Shown piece by piece: positions 6,999 to 14,879 of a stretch of DNA of 64,000 nucleotides. The translations under genes and the position numbers were made by a program. The notes beneath the pieces were generated by a model. That model ran no database searches and was not told where the DNA came from. It saw only the letters and a list, made by a program, of their open reading frames with translations. Within the stretch, counting starts at the first letter, position 1, and every line of letters begins with the position of its first letter. This DNA is from an uncultured Eubacteriales bacterium (GTDB lineage Bacteria; Bacillota; Clostridia; Lachnospirales; Lachnospiraceae): the NCBI GenBank assembly GCA_900314885.1, contig OMWY01000008.1, positions 112,392 to 176,391 of the forward strand. Direction: 5' to 3'.

Positions 6999-8345
6999 CT
7001 ATATGAGTTCGATAATGCGCTCATTCATATAGTCGTAGGTGTCCCAGTTTTCTGTGGTAATATTTATACCGGAATATGTAAAGGCGCGCTTAATAAATTT
7101 CATTATGTCAAGGCAGTTGTAGCCAGTGGTTTTCTTGATATACTCATCTGTTATGGTGGCTAAGTCATGAGCAGCCTTATTTCTTACCAATTCTTCAATC
7201 TTCCTCAGATCTTCAATAATACTGATTAGATTGCCATCAGGCTCATTTGTGTGTAGATTTAACTGCTCCATAAGTCTCACCAAATGAATAGAATAAACTA
7301 TGCCTCCCTTGAAGCCACCTTCTTTGTCAGCGAACCCGGCTTGAAGATATTCGTAGACATCTGTACCATACAGCTTAGACTGACTCCACCTATAACCGGT
7401 ATCTGTTTCGTTGCAGTATCTATAGATATCAACATTATATTTTTTAGCCAATATCTGAGTGAAAAGTTTCCATATGATAGGCGTCAGAGCTCTTGCGAAA
7501 TCGCCATATTCTTCTTTTTTTCTTTTTATCTCGAGTCCCGCCGCATATTCAAACATCCGGACTTCATTGCTGCTCTTTATAGGAAATATATCCTCTAACT
7601 TATATTTCTTAGCAGTTACCATCGCAACATTGAAATCTAACATCAAGCGCTTATTTGCCATGGTAAGCAGGTCTATTATCTTGGCTTTTTCTTTACTTTC
7701 AATAAGTCCGTCAGCGGTGGTGAGCGCAGCCGAATAATCATATGATCTTATTAATTTCTTGATTAACTCTATCTGCTTTATCTCTGACAGGGACGGACAT
7801 GTTACTTCTTCACACCTGTTCTCAAAGGCTTCAAGATCATTGTCCTCATTACCCTCCCAGGCAAGCTCAACATCATAGCCCTTATGGGTGTGCTCGTTCA
7901 TTTTCCTGACGGGTGTGCTTACCTGGATGGCAGTGCATGGAAGCTCGCCTATAGTCTTTAGTACGAGTAATCCACTCTTCATAGCCGGAGTTCCGCTTGA
8001 GATATTAATTAATACCTCATCGTCATCATTTTTCTTCTTAAATATATCCGTAAGAATCTCTCTGAATTCGTTATAGAAAAAATTAAACTCCTGAACGTCC
8101 TCAAGATTGGGACGTTCTATTTCTACTACTTCAGTTTTTCTATTCTGAAGTTCATCCAATTTGCTTATGCAATATCTGTACCTGTCATCTTCCTCTTGAT
8201 AGGCAAGCATTTCTTTTGACATATACAGATATACGATGTCCGGTTTATAACACCTTATGATATGCAACATAGAACCATCATGAAAATTGTTCTGTGAGAT
8301 TGGATCTGTACCGCCTATCGGTGAAAATAAAATTCTTTTACCCAT
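6999..8345 (-). CDS. csm6: Type III-A CRISPR effector ribonuclease Csm6 (CARF-HEPN)
   Basis: This 448-residue protein has an N-terminal CARF domain with the NISSGTPAMK stretch at residues 114-123, which lines the cyclic oligoadenylate pocket. A C-terminal HEPN domain has the catalytic RxxxxH motif RNKAAH (R388 to H393). Csm6 is an RNase switched on by the cyclic oligoadenylate made by Cas10 during target recognition, and it cuts transcripts nonspecifically. It is the only effector of this kind in the window. It lies beyond the CRISPR array, about 1 kb from the array end and separated from it by the toxin-antitoxin remnant, so it is probably transcribed from its own promoter. A single start ATG at 8345 fits. 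Confidence 0.9.
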   Translation of the reverse strand: MGKRILFSPIGGTDPISQNNFHDGSMLHIIRCYKPDIVYLYMSKEMLAYQEEDDRYRYCISKLDELQNRKTEVVEIERPNLEDVQEFNFFYNEFREILTDIFKKKNDDDEVLINISSGTPAMKSGLLVLKTIGELPCTAIQVSTPVRKMNEHTHKGYDVELAWEGNEDNDLEAFENRCEEVTCPSLSEIKQIELIKKLIRSYDYSAALTTADGLIESKEKAKIIDLLTMANKRLMLDFNVAMVTAKKYKLEDIFPIKSSNEVRMFEYAAGLEIKRKKEEYGDFARALTPIIWKLFTQILAKKYNVDIYRYCNETDTGYRWSQSKLYGTDVYEYLQAGFADKEGGFKGGIVYSIHLVRLMEQLNLHTNEPDGNLISIIEDLRKIEELVRNKAAHDLATITDEYIKKTTGYNCLDIMKFIKRAFTYSGINITTENWDTYDYMNERIIELI

Positions 8346-8482
8346 AAATTTATGTGATGATTCTCCCTTCTAAAAGCGTGTCTGCATTTTGTTCAACGAA
8401 CGTCTCCTCTAAGAGGGCTAAACAAAGGCCTGCCTTGGAATAAGGATTATCCAAAGTAAAGATAACGACATTTCTTTTTTGT

Positions 8483-8800
8483 TCAAGCGGAAGTGACTTT
8501 CACAAACGGTAGCTTATTTTCGGTATCGGAATCAAGCACATCCATCAATCGGCAGGCAGAACCTGTCGGATGGGTGCGACCGCCTTCCCAGGCTTCGACG
8601 GTCTTCTTTGATACACCCATAAATGAGGCAAATACAGTCTGGGACATGCCTTTCTTCATGCGAAGCTCTCGAATTTGGCTGTTGCTATATTCTCTTACCG
8701 GGTAGATGTGATAGGTAGTGACCTTTGCTGTTCCGGATCCTTTTTCATAATCGATGGCTTCCTGCAGTCCCTCTTTGAGTTCGTCAAATAATGCGCTCAT
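8483..8800 (-). CDS. XRE-family antitoxin of a decayed HigBA-like pair
   Basis: This 105-residue protein has a helix-turn-helix of the Cro/C1 type in its second half (residues 40-90, including QIRELRMKKGMSQTVFASFMGVS and KTVEAWEGG). The N-terminal part is helical and would contact the toxin. The arrangement of toxin gene first and antitoxin second, with a 3-nt gap, is typical of HigBA-type systems. The antitoxin looks intact, while the toxin is cut short. The protein may still act as a DNA-binding repressor. Confidence 0.8.
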   Translation of the reverse strand: MSALFDELKEGLQEAIDYEKGSGTAKVTTYHIYPVREYSNSQIRELRMKKGMSQTVFASFMGVSKKTVEAWEGGRTHPTGSACRLMDVLDSDTENKLPFVKVTSA

Positions 8801-8803
8801 TGT

Positions 8804-8968
8804 CTACCTCCATAATTGTTTGCGGCTTCCGCCTGTGCCGGTCATGATTGCTCCGGCATCAGGCTTGTCTAGCAACTGGATCTGAAGTTCCATTAGGTCA
8901 TTTTCAGAAAATCCGAGCTCTTTCCATCGCTCAGAGAAGAGCGGAATCTCAATAAAAGTTCGATTCAT
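8804..8968 (-). pseudogene. Truncated HigB/RelE-superfamily toxin
   Basis: This reading frame of 54 codons begins MNRTFIEIPLFSERWKELGF. It has the typical start of a RelE-superfamily toxin, including the GTGGSRK stretch near residues 44-50, where the full family continues for another 50-60 residues with the catalytic and RNA-binding core. Here a stop follows within five codons. The active part is therefore missing and the toxin is almost surely dead. Its ATG is preceded by AGGAGAAGGA. It is one codon from the intact antitoxin gene. Confidence 0.7.
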
Positions 8969-9101
8969 TTCCTTCTCCTTTTAGAAATATTATACATCCT
9001 ACATAATAGGGTGTCAAGTTTTATCTGAACTCTACGCAAAAGCTACATGACCTACCTTGCCCCGGTCCCTCGCTTGCGCTTTTCGAGAGCTAGTCCGCCC
9101 A

Positions 9102-9121
9102 GTTTCCGTCTCCTCTCGGAG
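9102..9121 (-). repeat. Isolated half of a CRISPR repeat
   Basis: The first 20 bases of the plus-strand CRISPR repeat (ending CTCTCGGAG) occur here alone, about 240 bp beyond the last array repeat. This suggests the array once extended further, or that its end was rearranged. The block lies between the toxin remnant and a palindromic dispersed repeat. Confidence 0.7.
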
Positions 9122-9136
9122 GTTTTACAAGTGTCA

Positions 9137-9179
9137 TAGAGAGGGACCCGCGGCGCAAGCCGTGGGAGAGTTGGCTACG
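9137..9179. repeat. Dispersed palindromic repeat, copy 1
   Basis: This is one of four copies of a repeat with a GC-rich hairpin centre and conserved ends (TAGAGAGGG before the stem, GAGTTGGCTACG after it). The others are at 9266-9313, 24021-24068 and 62021-62068. The first two copies are close together in the same orientation, separated by about 90 bp. Confidence 0.75.
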
Positions 9180-9265
9180 ACTAAAGAGCACGGGATTTTT
9201 TTCCTAGGGTAAAGTTGACAAAAAAGAAATCTTTACCATGGTAAAAACTACCCGTGCCAAGTGTT

Positions 9266-9313
9266 GCCGTAGAAAGGGACCCGCGGCGAAGCCGTGGGAG
9301 AGTTGGCTACGGC
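9266..9313. repeat. Dispersed palindromic repeat, copy 2
   Basis: This copy starts GCCGTAG and ends CTACGGC, so its very ends are inverted repeats. The hairpin centre is CCGCGGC/GCCGTGG. It lies 47 bp before the degenerate end repeat of the CRISPR array. Confidence 0.75.
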
Positions 9314-9359
9314 CTAAATTGTGCGTAAGCACAATTTTAGCAGACCGGGCACTTTTCAT

Positions 9360-10244
9360 TTGGCCGTCTCCTCTCGGAGAGCTAATTTCTTAACTCTAGT
9401 ACAATCAAGTTTAACGAAAACATGTTAAAGTTTCCGTCTCCTCTCGGAGAGCTAATTTCTTAACGATTGCATTAGCACTTACAGCATTCTCAGCAGAGTT
9501 TCCGTCTCCTCTCGGAGAGCTAATTTCTTAACCCGTTAAAGAAAGGAAAAACAAAATGGGAAGAATCGTTTCCGTCTCCTCTCGGAGAGCTAATTTCTTA
9601 ACCAATCTCTACGAAATTATTAACATATATCGCCTTGCCTAGTTTCCGTCTCCTCTCGGAGAGCTAATTTCTTAACCGTCAGGTAAGTTTGCAATACTTA
9701 TTCTGCTCACGTTTCCGTCTCCTCTCGGAGAGCTAATTTCTTAACTGTTGCGGTAGCCCGTGTTGCACATACCAGTATTGGTTTCCGTCTCCTCTCGGAG
9801 AGCTAATTTCTTAACAAGGAAGCTGAATTTAAGGCAAACCTTCAGGAAGGTTTCCGTCTCCTCTCGGAGAGCTAATTTCTTAACCCAACAGCGGTAACTG
9901 CAACAGCGGTAGCTGGAACAAGGTTTCCGTCTCCTCTCGGAGAGCTAATTTCTTAACTGGTTCTTTCTCGAGGTAAGAGGGGAACAAAGAGTTTCCGTCT
10001 CCTCTCGGAGAGCTAATTTCTTAACCCCTCCAAATCCTCCGAACTGACAAAATTCCTGTTTGAACCGTTTCCGTCTCCTCTCGGAGAGCTAATTTCTTAA
10101 CGGTTATAAGACATCTGCTGTAAAGTTCATTGGGCTCTAGTTTCCGTCTCCTCTCGGAGAGCTAATTTCTTAACCCTAAACCAAAGTGTTGTGACATAGG
10201 ATTCCATTTGTTTCCGTCTCCTCTCGGAGAGCTAATTTCTTAAC
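9360..10244 (-). CRISPR. CRISPR array: 13 repeats, 12 spacers
   Basis: The repeat is 35 bp. Repeats start at 9360, 9430, 9498, 9568, 9642, 9711, 9781, 9850, 9923, 9991, 10067, 10140 and 10210, and spacers are 33-41 bp. The copy at 9360 is degenerate at its first bases, which marks the old, leader-distal end. The leader is therefore at the other end, next to cas2, and the array is read on the minus strand. In that direction the repeat begins GTTAAGAAATTAGC and ends ACGGAAAC, an 8-nt crRNA 5' tag typical for type III and Cas6-processed repeats. The centre CTCTCGGAGAG is palindromic and can form the hairpin recognised by Cas6. Wide spacer-length variation fits type III. Confidence 0.97.
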
Positions 10245-10380
10245 CCGCGGGTTCTATAGCCCTTGTCCGGCAAGGGCTGCGAGACCCGTTTGCGGCTGAA
10301 ACAGAAATTTGCTGTTTATGGAAACAAAATTCATAGTAAAATGTACCTCTAAGCGTTGGTACTAGCGGTGCGGCGCAAAA
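10245..10380 (-). promoter_or_regulatory. CRISPR leader
   Basis: This 136-bp stretch lies between the last non-degenerate repeat and the stop of cas2 and has no reading frame. Just before the first repeat it holds a perfect 8-bp hairpin, AGCCCTTG/CAAGGGCT with loop TCCGG (10258-10278). The AT-rich central part would hold the promoter. New spacers are expected to enter at 10244. Confidence 0.7.
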
Positions 10381-10695
10381 TCAGATCAGGATTACGTCAT
10401 CATCGCCAGTATTAACATCCAAGCCCCAGGCTTTCACCTGGCTCTTACCTATTATCTTGTAGACCCTTACGCTATCGTCTGCGCTACAATATTGCGGTAT
10501 ATTCCGCAACAATTTATCATACTGGTCTTTCCTAAGCTTCGCCTCAAAGGCTGACTTCTGAACCCTTGTGCCGTATCCCTCGAGGAACTTCGCGAACTTC
10601 ACCCTTTTACGATTATCTATGATATCGTAGATAATAAGGATAAGCATTTTATTCTGGCGCTCTTCCTCGTCAAGCTCAAAGAAATAATCTTCCAT
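10381..10695 (-). CDS. cas2: CRISPR adaptation protein Cas2
   Basis: This is a protein of about 104 residues with the Cas2 ferredoxin-like core. The first strand is LILIIYDIID, whose Asp is the conserved metal-binding residue. It is followed by FLEGYGTRVQKSAFEA. With Cas1 it forms the complex that inserts new spacers. I choose the ATG at 10695 because AGGTGAG lies just before it; a GTG at 10704 overlapping the cas1 stop is possible. The acidic N-terminal extension before the first strand is longer than in most Cas2 proteins. Confidence 0.93.
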   Translation of the reverse strand: MEDYFFELDEEERQNKMLILIIYDIIDNRKRVKFAKFLEGYGTRVQKSAFEAKLRKDQYDKLLRNIPQYCSADDSVRVYKIIGKSQVKAWGLDVNTGDDDVILI

Positions 10696-10700
10696 AGTTC

Positions 10701-11702
10701 TCACCTGATAATGAGTGGCTCATATAACGAAGGGTCCTCATTTTCAATAGCATCCACCAGCTTCTTCATCTGAAAGGAAATAGCCCTTCGGAAGTTAATA
10801 GGATAATCTATATATGTAAGATATTTTACATCGGTTGTCATCTTTTTCTCTATTTTATCAAGAAGTACCCTAAGAGCATCTTTATTTAAGTAGCATCCCG
10901 GCTCCTCGTAATCCATTACGAACTGATCCTTAGCAACCTCATGCCCATTTATCAGTGACATAACGGTCGAGTCAACAATTACTGCCCTCCACTCTTCCAT
11001 CATATCGCTCGCAAGAGTAGGATGTTTTTCAGCGTCACGGTGAATAAAGCCAAAGTAGGGATTAAGCCCGCGGTTCTCTATCTCACCATAGAGTTCATTC
11101 ATAAGAATAGAATAGCCTAAACTTATCATTGAGTTAAATGGGTCGCGAGGCGGTCTCCGATTCCTTCCGTTGAACTTAAAGTCAGGGTCCACACATCGGG
11201 AGAGACCGGCGAAATATTCTTTCGCCGCTATTCCTTCGTACCCCATAATTGATTCAACAGAATCAGCATTGTCTATTTTGTCCTCCGAATATCGCATATT
11301 TTCTATATTTTTAGAAGGGTCATAATCAGTATTTCTTGAATAACGTCTCAATAACACCGATTGATTTCTTACTTTTGCCTTAATGACACGCTTAGCTAGA
11401 TTCAAAGAAAAGTCAGTAAAATATAGCTTCGACTGCTGCCTTTGAAGTTCCGCCTTCACATGACCGGTAGAAATAAGTCTCCCAAAATATTTACCGCCCT
11501 TTGAGAAGAATGATACCTGAATCCCTCTTGTCAGGCAATTCTCCACAAACTGCGTTGTCATTTGTGGGTTACCTAACAATGTAACTCCGTCAAGGGTTTC
11601 AATAGGGACAAACTTCTTCATTCCGTCAGGATACTCAATAACCATGCGGTTAGAATCCACTGAAAGCTTCACCTTCGGTTCACTGACATAGACTATGCTC
11701 AT
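10701..11702 (-). CDS. cas1: CRISPR integrase Cas1
   Basis: This 333-residue Cas1 has the usual beta-sandwich N-terminus and helical C-terminal domain. The metal-binding catalytic residues are visible: E156 in GYEG, H221 in GFIHRD and E236 in MMEEWRAVIVD. It inserts new spacers at the leader end together with Cas2. It follows csm5 after 18 nt and overlaps the start region of cas2. Presence of adaptation genes makes this a complete, self-updating type III-A locus. Confidence 0.97.
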   Translation of the reverse strand: MSIVYVSEPKVKLSVDSNRMVIEYPDGMKKFVPIETLDGVTLLGNPQMTTQFVENCLTRGIQVSFFSKGGKYFGRLISTGHVKAELQRQQSKLYFTDFSLNLAKRVIKAKVRNQSVLLRRYSRNTDYDPSKNIENMRYSEDKIDNADSVESIMGYEGIAAKEYFAGLSRCVDPDFKFNGRNRRPPRDPFNSMISLGYSILMNELYGEIENRGLNPYFGFIHRDAEKHPTLASDMMEEWRAVIVDSTVMSLINGHEVAKDQFVMDYEEPGCYLNKDALRVLLDKIEKKMTTDVKYLTYIDYPINFRRAISFQMKKLVDAIENEDPSLYEPLIIR

Positions 11703-11720
11703 ATCACTAACCTCTATCTA

Positions 11721-12827
11721 TTATTCTAACGACAAGCTGCAGATTCCCATCTCAACAGTTTTACCCTCGTAATGAGTAGACTTTAAGATATGGGGCGATA
11801 TCCCTAGCTCCACATCCTTTTCATGGTGAGACACACCTCTTTGGTTAAAAATGGTGTTTAAAATGTTTTTAGTCGTCCTCAAGCCCCGATCATAGCCTAA
11901 GAGTGGATAAATTACGGTTTTCGAAACAAAGCCGCTTCCACCTCCGAGTATGACGGAATCCTCAGGAAGAGCCTTAATGCCTTTAAATTTAAGGGAAAAG
12001 CTATCGGAAAAGCTCTTCGCAAAATCAGCCACAGCAGCCATAATATCATTTTTCTTATACTTGCATACAGTGGCATCCACAGTAATAGAAAAATGAATTT
12101 CCGTACCGGGCTTCAGGCATATCCTTGCTATAGGAAGAAACTTCTCATTACCGTCCTTAGTATACTCCACATTTCTGCAAACTACAAGGTCTTTTATTGA
12201 TAACGGAGCAGAATCCCCGATTATCAATCCTGAAAGTAGGTCATTTACTGCGTCATTCTCATGTTTCTTAGTCCTTTCAAGTGTTCTGAATATGGCAGCC
12301 TCAATATCACTAATATCACGTCGAAGGTAGTTATTTCTACTCGCCTTCATACGCGAATTTGCTGATAGTGTTTGCCCTAAAGAACTATATTTCTCCGGGT
12401 CCGACATTAGCTCATAAGAAAGCAATACTGTCCTAAGCATACCTTTTATTGAGCTTCCGGGAACGTATGGAAGTCCATACGGATCAAGCATGAACTCACA
12501 AACTTCTGTCTTATTATTCTTGTCAATAAATGAATCTCCTGCTTCAATGGTATATTTAATACAGTCCTTTATATCACCCGCATTCAGGCCATTTTCTCTG
12601 AGGAAATTCCTGATGGCTCCCTTTCCGTTATTTATCAGAAAATCCTCATACTTACCTTGAAGAGACTTTTCCTGCATAAGGATAAATATTTTCACAGGGT
12701 CAATAATTCCTATTTTTGTATCCCCATTTAGCAATATATATTCGCTTTTAGGAATCTTGCGGCCGCTTCCAATAAAAACAGGAGTCTTCACTTTAAGCAC
12801 AGCATTATAATGAATTAAATAACTCAT
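11721..12827 (-). CDS. csm5: Type III-A Cas complex subunit Csm5
   Basis: This 368-residue RAMP protein has an N-terminal strand pattern AVLKVKTPVFIGSG and the glycine-rich YVPGSSIKGMLRT loop found in Csm5 and its relatives. A second glycine-rich stretch, LGGGSGFVSKTVIYPLLG, is in the C-terminal half. Csm5 caps the 3' end of the crRNA in the Csm complex and recruits trimming nucleases. It overlaps csm4 by 4 nt, so the two are translationally coupled. Confidence 0.9.
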   Translation of the reverse strand: MSYLIHYNAVLKVKTPVFIGSGRKIPKSEYILLNGDTKIGIIDPVKIFILMQEKSLQGKYEDFLINNGKGAIRNFLRENGLNAGDIKDCIKYTIEAGDSFIDKNNKTEVCEFMLDPYGLPYVPGSSIKGMLRTVLLSYELMSDPEKYSSLGQTLSANSRMKASRNNYLRRDISDIEAAIFRTLERTKKHENDAVNDLLSGLIIGDSAPLSIKDLVVCRNVEYTKDGNEKFLPIARICLKPGTEIHFSITVDATVCKYKKNDIMAAVADFAKSFSDSFSLKFKGIKALPEDSVILGGGSGFVSKTVIYPLLGYDRGLRTTKNILNTIFNQRGVSHHEKDVELGISPHILKSTHYEGKTVEMGICSLSLE

Positions 12828-13771
12828 GCGCCTACCCCCAAAAGCATAGCTTTAGCGTACCTGTATACAGGGTGATTTCCTTCCTTTGATACATCAAAAA
12901 TATCGCCGGAAAATTTCCTTGTAAATACCGAGCCCGGAGCAAATACATACAGATCACACTTTCTTACAGGCGTATCTGAGTAGTCTGATGATGCGACAAA
13001 TCCACTTCTTTTAATAAGCTGATAGCTTGCATTATTAATCGTTTCATCAAGCTCACTATCAACAGGAAGAGAAACTGATAATGACAGGTATTTATTATAG
13101 TCTCCTCTAAGACCTTTCGCTAAATTTTCTGGCATCTTCTCGAGATAATAGTCAAACCGTCCATAGCCCGATGAACGCTCACCGCCTATTCCAATCAATG
13201 AAAGTCCGCCAAACAGGTCGTCAAATAATTCCTCTGCGTCTCCTCCATCTGTTCCAATAATTATATAAAGTCCATAGCCTTCATTAAAGTTATACGAGCC
13301 TACCCGGTAAGGCCTTGGGTTGCCCTCTTCATCACGCTTTCTGACATTTACAATAGTCCTGACCTCGTGATTTCCCATTTCTTTAAGGTCTTTTTCATGG
13401 TTTTCTATGTCATATTTACCTGATAGAAAATCAACCAAGAAGCCAGCATCAATGTACTTTAGCTTCTTATATTTCTTCTTCTGACTCGAATTTCCCGTAT
13501 CCTCTGAGTCAATAAGAACATTTGGCTTCGGGATAAAGAGCCTTGTCTCTCTTCCCACTTTCTTATACGGAAATGCATCAGAAAATAAAAGCCTATTATT
13601 CTTAGTAAGATTAACCAGCCTCTCAAGCTCATCATTTCCGTGCTTAAGGGCTTCTATGCATAGAGCAGAGAACAAGGTATCGGCATGGAAGGTATAATCT
13701 GAGCTTTCGAGATTTCCTTCTCCAAAATGAACGGCTCCCGAAAATTCCATACAGTATATTTTATAATCCAT
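12824..13771 (-). CDS. csm4: Type III-A Cas complex subunit Csm4
   Basis: This 315-residue RAMP protein has the N-terminal FSGAVHFGEG and HADTLFSALC stretches and the glycine-rich loop GIGGERSSGYGRFDYYLE at about residues 195-212. These are typical of Csm4. Csm4 binds the 5' tag of the crRNA and holds Cas10. It lies between csm3 (9-nt gap) and csm5 (4-nt overlap). Confidence 0.9.
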   Translation of the reverse strand: MDYKIYCMEFSGAVHFGEGNLESSDYTFHADTLFSALCIEALKHGNDELERLVNLTKNNRLLFSDAFPYKKVGRETRLFIPKPNVLIDSEDTGNSSQKKKYKKLKYIDAGFLVDFLSGKYDIENHEKDLKEMGNHEVRTIVNVRKRDEEGNPRPYRVGSYNFNEGYGLYIIIGTDGGDAEELFDDLFGGLSLIGIGGERSSGYGRFDYYLEKMPENLAKGLRGDYNKYLSLSVSLPVDSELDETINNASYQLIKRSGFVASSDYSDTPVRKCDLYVFAPGSVFTRKFSGDIFDVSKEGNHPVYRYAKAMLLGVGA

Positions 13772-13780
13772 AATTTATCC

Positions 13781-14458
13781 TCATGAATTAACTCTCGCAA
13801 GCGCCTTGTTGCAATCATCTATTATGCTGTCATCAATGTCACCTACAACGGCTGCTGCCACTACGTCATTGAACTTAATCTTGCCATATCCTCTTGAGCC
13901 GCTTCCACCTAAATAATCATAGGTGAGAAGCTTCATACCCTCAGCTATGGTTTCAAAGTCTTCCGATATTTCCTCAACCGGAGTCTTTGAATTAACTTCA
14001 TAGAGAAGCGACATAACAAATACAGAGCCTCTTACAGCTCGCTCTATCTGCCTTGGATTAGCAACAGCAGTAGCACGATTAATGGTATTTTCAAACTTAA
14101 CCTCTGTGATGCTTTCTATTCCACTGTGACGGAGTTCCTCCTCATTCGAAAGAATCATATCGGGGAAAAGAAGCCTCGCAGTACTCACATGATCTTTTTT
14201 AGCTGAGCCAAAAAGCCTGGTAATTCTTTCATCGTCATCGTCAGGTTTAGCCGCCAGATATTCTTTGTCATACTCCTTAGCCAGAAGCGTTCTCATTTTA
14301 CCCTTCAAGGAGCTGCCCGGAATCATAGGAAGACCACTTCTTACGTCCTTAATTACCGGGGAATCAACAGCGCCAATCGCAGCGAAAGCGCTTGACCCAC
14401 CAATATGCATACCTGTTACAAGTTCTATATTACCAGATATCTCTATTTTTCCGTACAT
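13781..14458 (-). CDS. csm3: Type III-A Cas complex backbone RNase Csm3
   Basis: This 225-residue protein is the repeated backbone subunit of the Csm complex. The catalytic Asp is D32 in GAVDSPVIKD, the position that cuts target RNA at 6-nt intervals in studied complexes. The thumb and glycine-rich loops are present (GLPMIPGSSLKGKMRT near residue 43, GGSGSRGYGKIKF near residue 189). No key residue is missing, so it should be an active RNase. Confidence 0.95.
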   Translation of the reverse strand: MYGKIEISGNIELVTGMHIGGSSAFAAIGAVDSPVIKDVRSGLPMIPGSSLKGKMRTLLAKEYDKEYLAAKPDDDDERITRLFGSAKKDHVSTARLLFPDMILSNEEELRHSGIESITEVKFENTINRATAVANPRQIERAVRGSVFVMSLLYEVNSKTPVEEISEDFETIAEGMKLLTYDYLGGSGSRGYGKIKFNDVVAAAVVGDIDDSIIDDCNKALARVNS

Positions 14459-14473
14459 ATTTCTTCTCCTTTA

Positions 14474-14878
14474 TCAGTTATCTTTGCCGCCATAATATTT
14501 ATGAAAAGCTACAAGTGACTCCATGTATCTTGTAAATAATATATAATCTTTTCGTGTGCCGTCAAGTGATTTCAATATTTCTATTATTCCTGCCTCTTCC
14601 ACAAAATCCCTGACAGTTTGCTCCCTATCCCTACCGCACTCATATATAAAGCGAACACGCAAATATTCAATTCTTGATTTAATTTCCTCTGATAATCTTT
14701 CTTCCTGCAGGTTAGTCACCTCATTATAGATATCATCAGTCATCGCAAGAAGATTTCTTATCTTTGAAGTAGTAACCATAGCAACAGGCCTTCCTGTTTT
14801 GGGATTCGTCTTCGCCTTTAATTTTTTTATTACGCTTTCCGCATGGTCAACGTAATCCGAACTGTTAATAATTTTCAT
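14474..14878 (-). CDS. csm2: Type III-A Cas complex small subunit Csm2
   Basis: This 134-residue protein is almost wholly helical. It carries the Csm2 pattern of a Lys/Arg-rich front part (ETTSKIRNLLAMTDDI-like region) and a long helix with RFIYECGRDREQTVRDF. Csm2 forms the inner filament over the crRNA-target duplex. It follows cas10 directly with a 1-nt gap, and csm3 starts 15 nt after it. Confidence 0.9.
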   Translation of the reverse strand: MKIINSSDYVDHAESVIKKLKAKTNPKTGRPVAMVTTSKIRNLLAMTDDIYNEVTNLQEERLSEEIKSRIEYLRVRFIYECGRDREQTVRDFVEEAGIIEILKSLDGTRKDYILFTRYMESLVAFHKYYGGKDN

Positions 14879-14879
14879 C

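Noticed and set aside
8354..8490. Open stretch upstream of csm6 (encoding NVVIFTLDNPYSK and on)
   Set aside because: It has no start codon or ribosome site; it could be a remnant, but I cannot tie it to a family.
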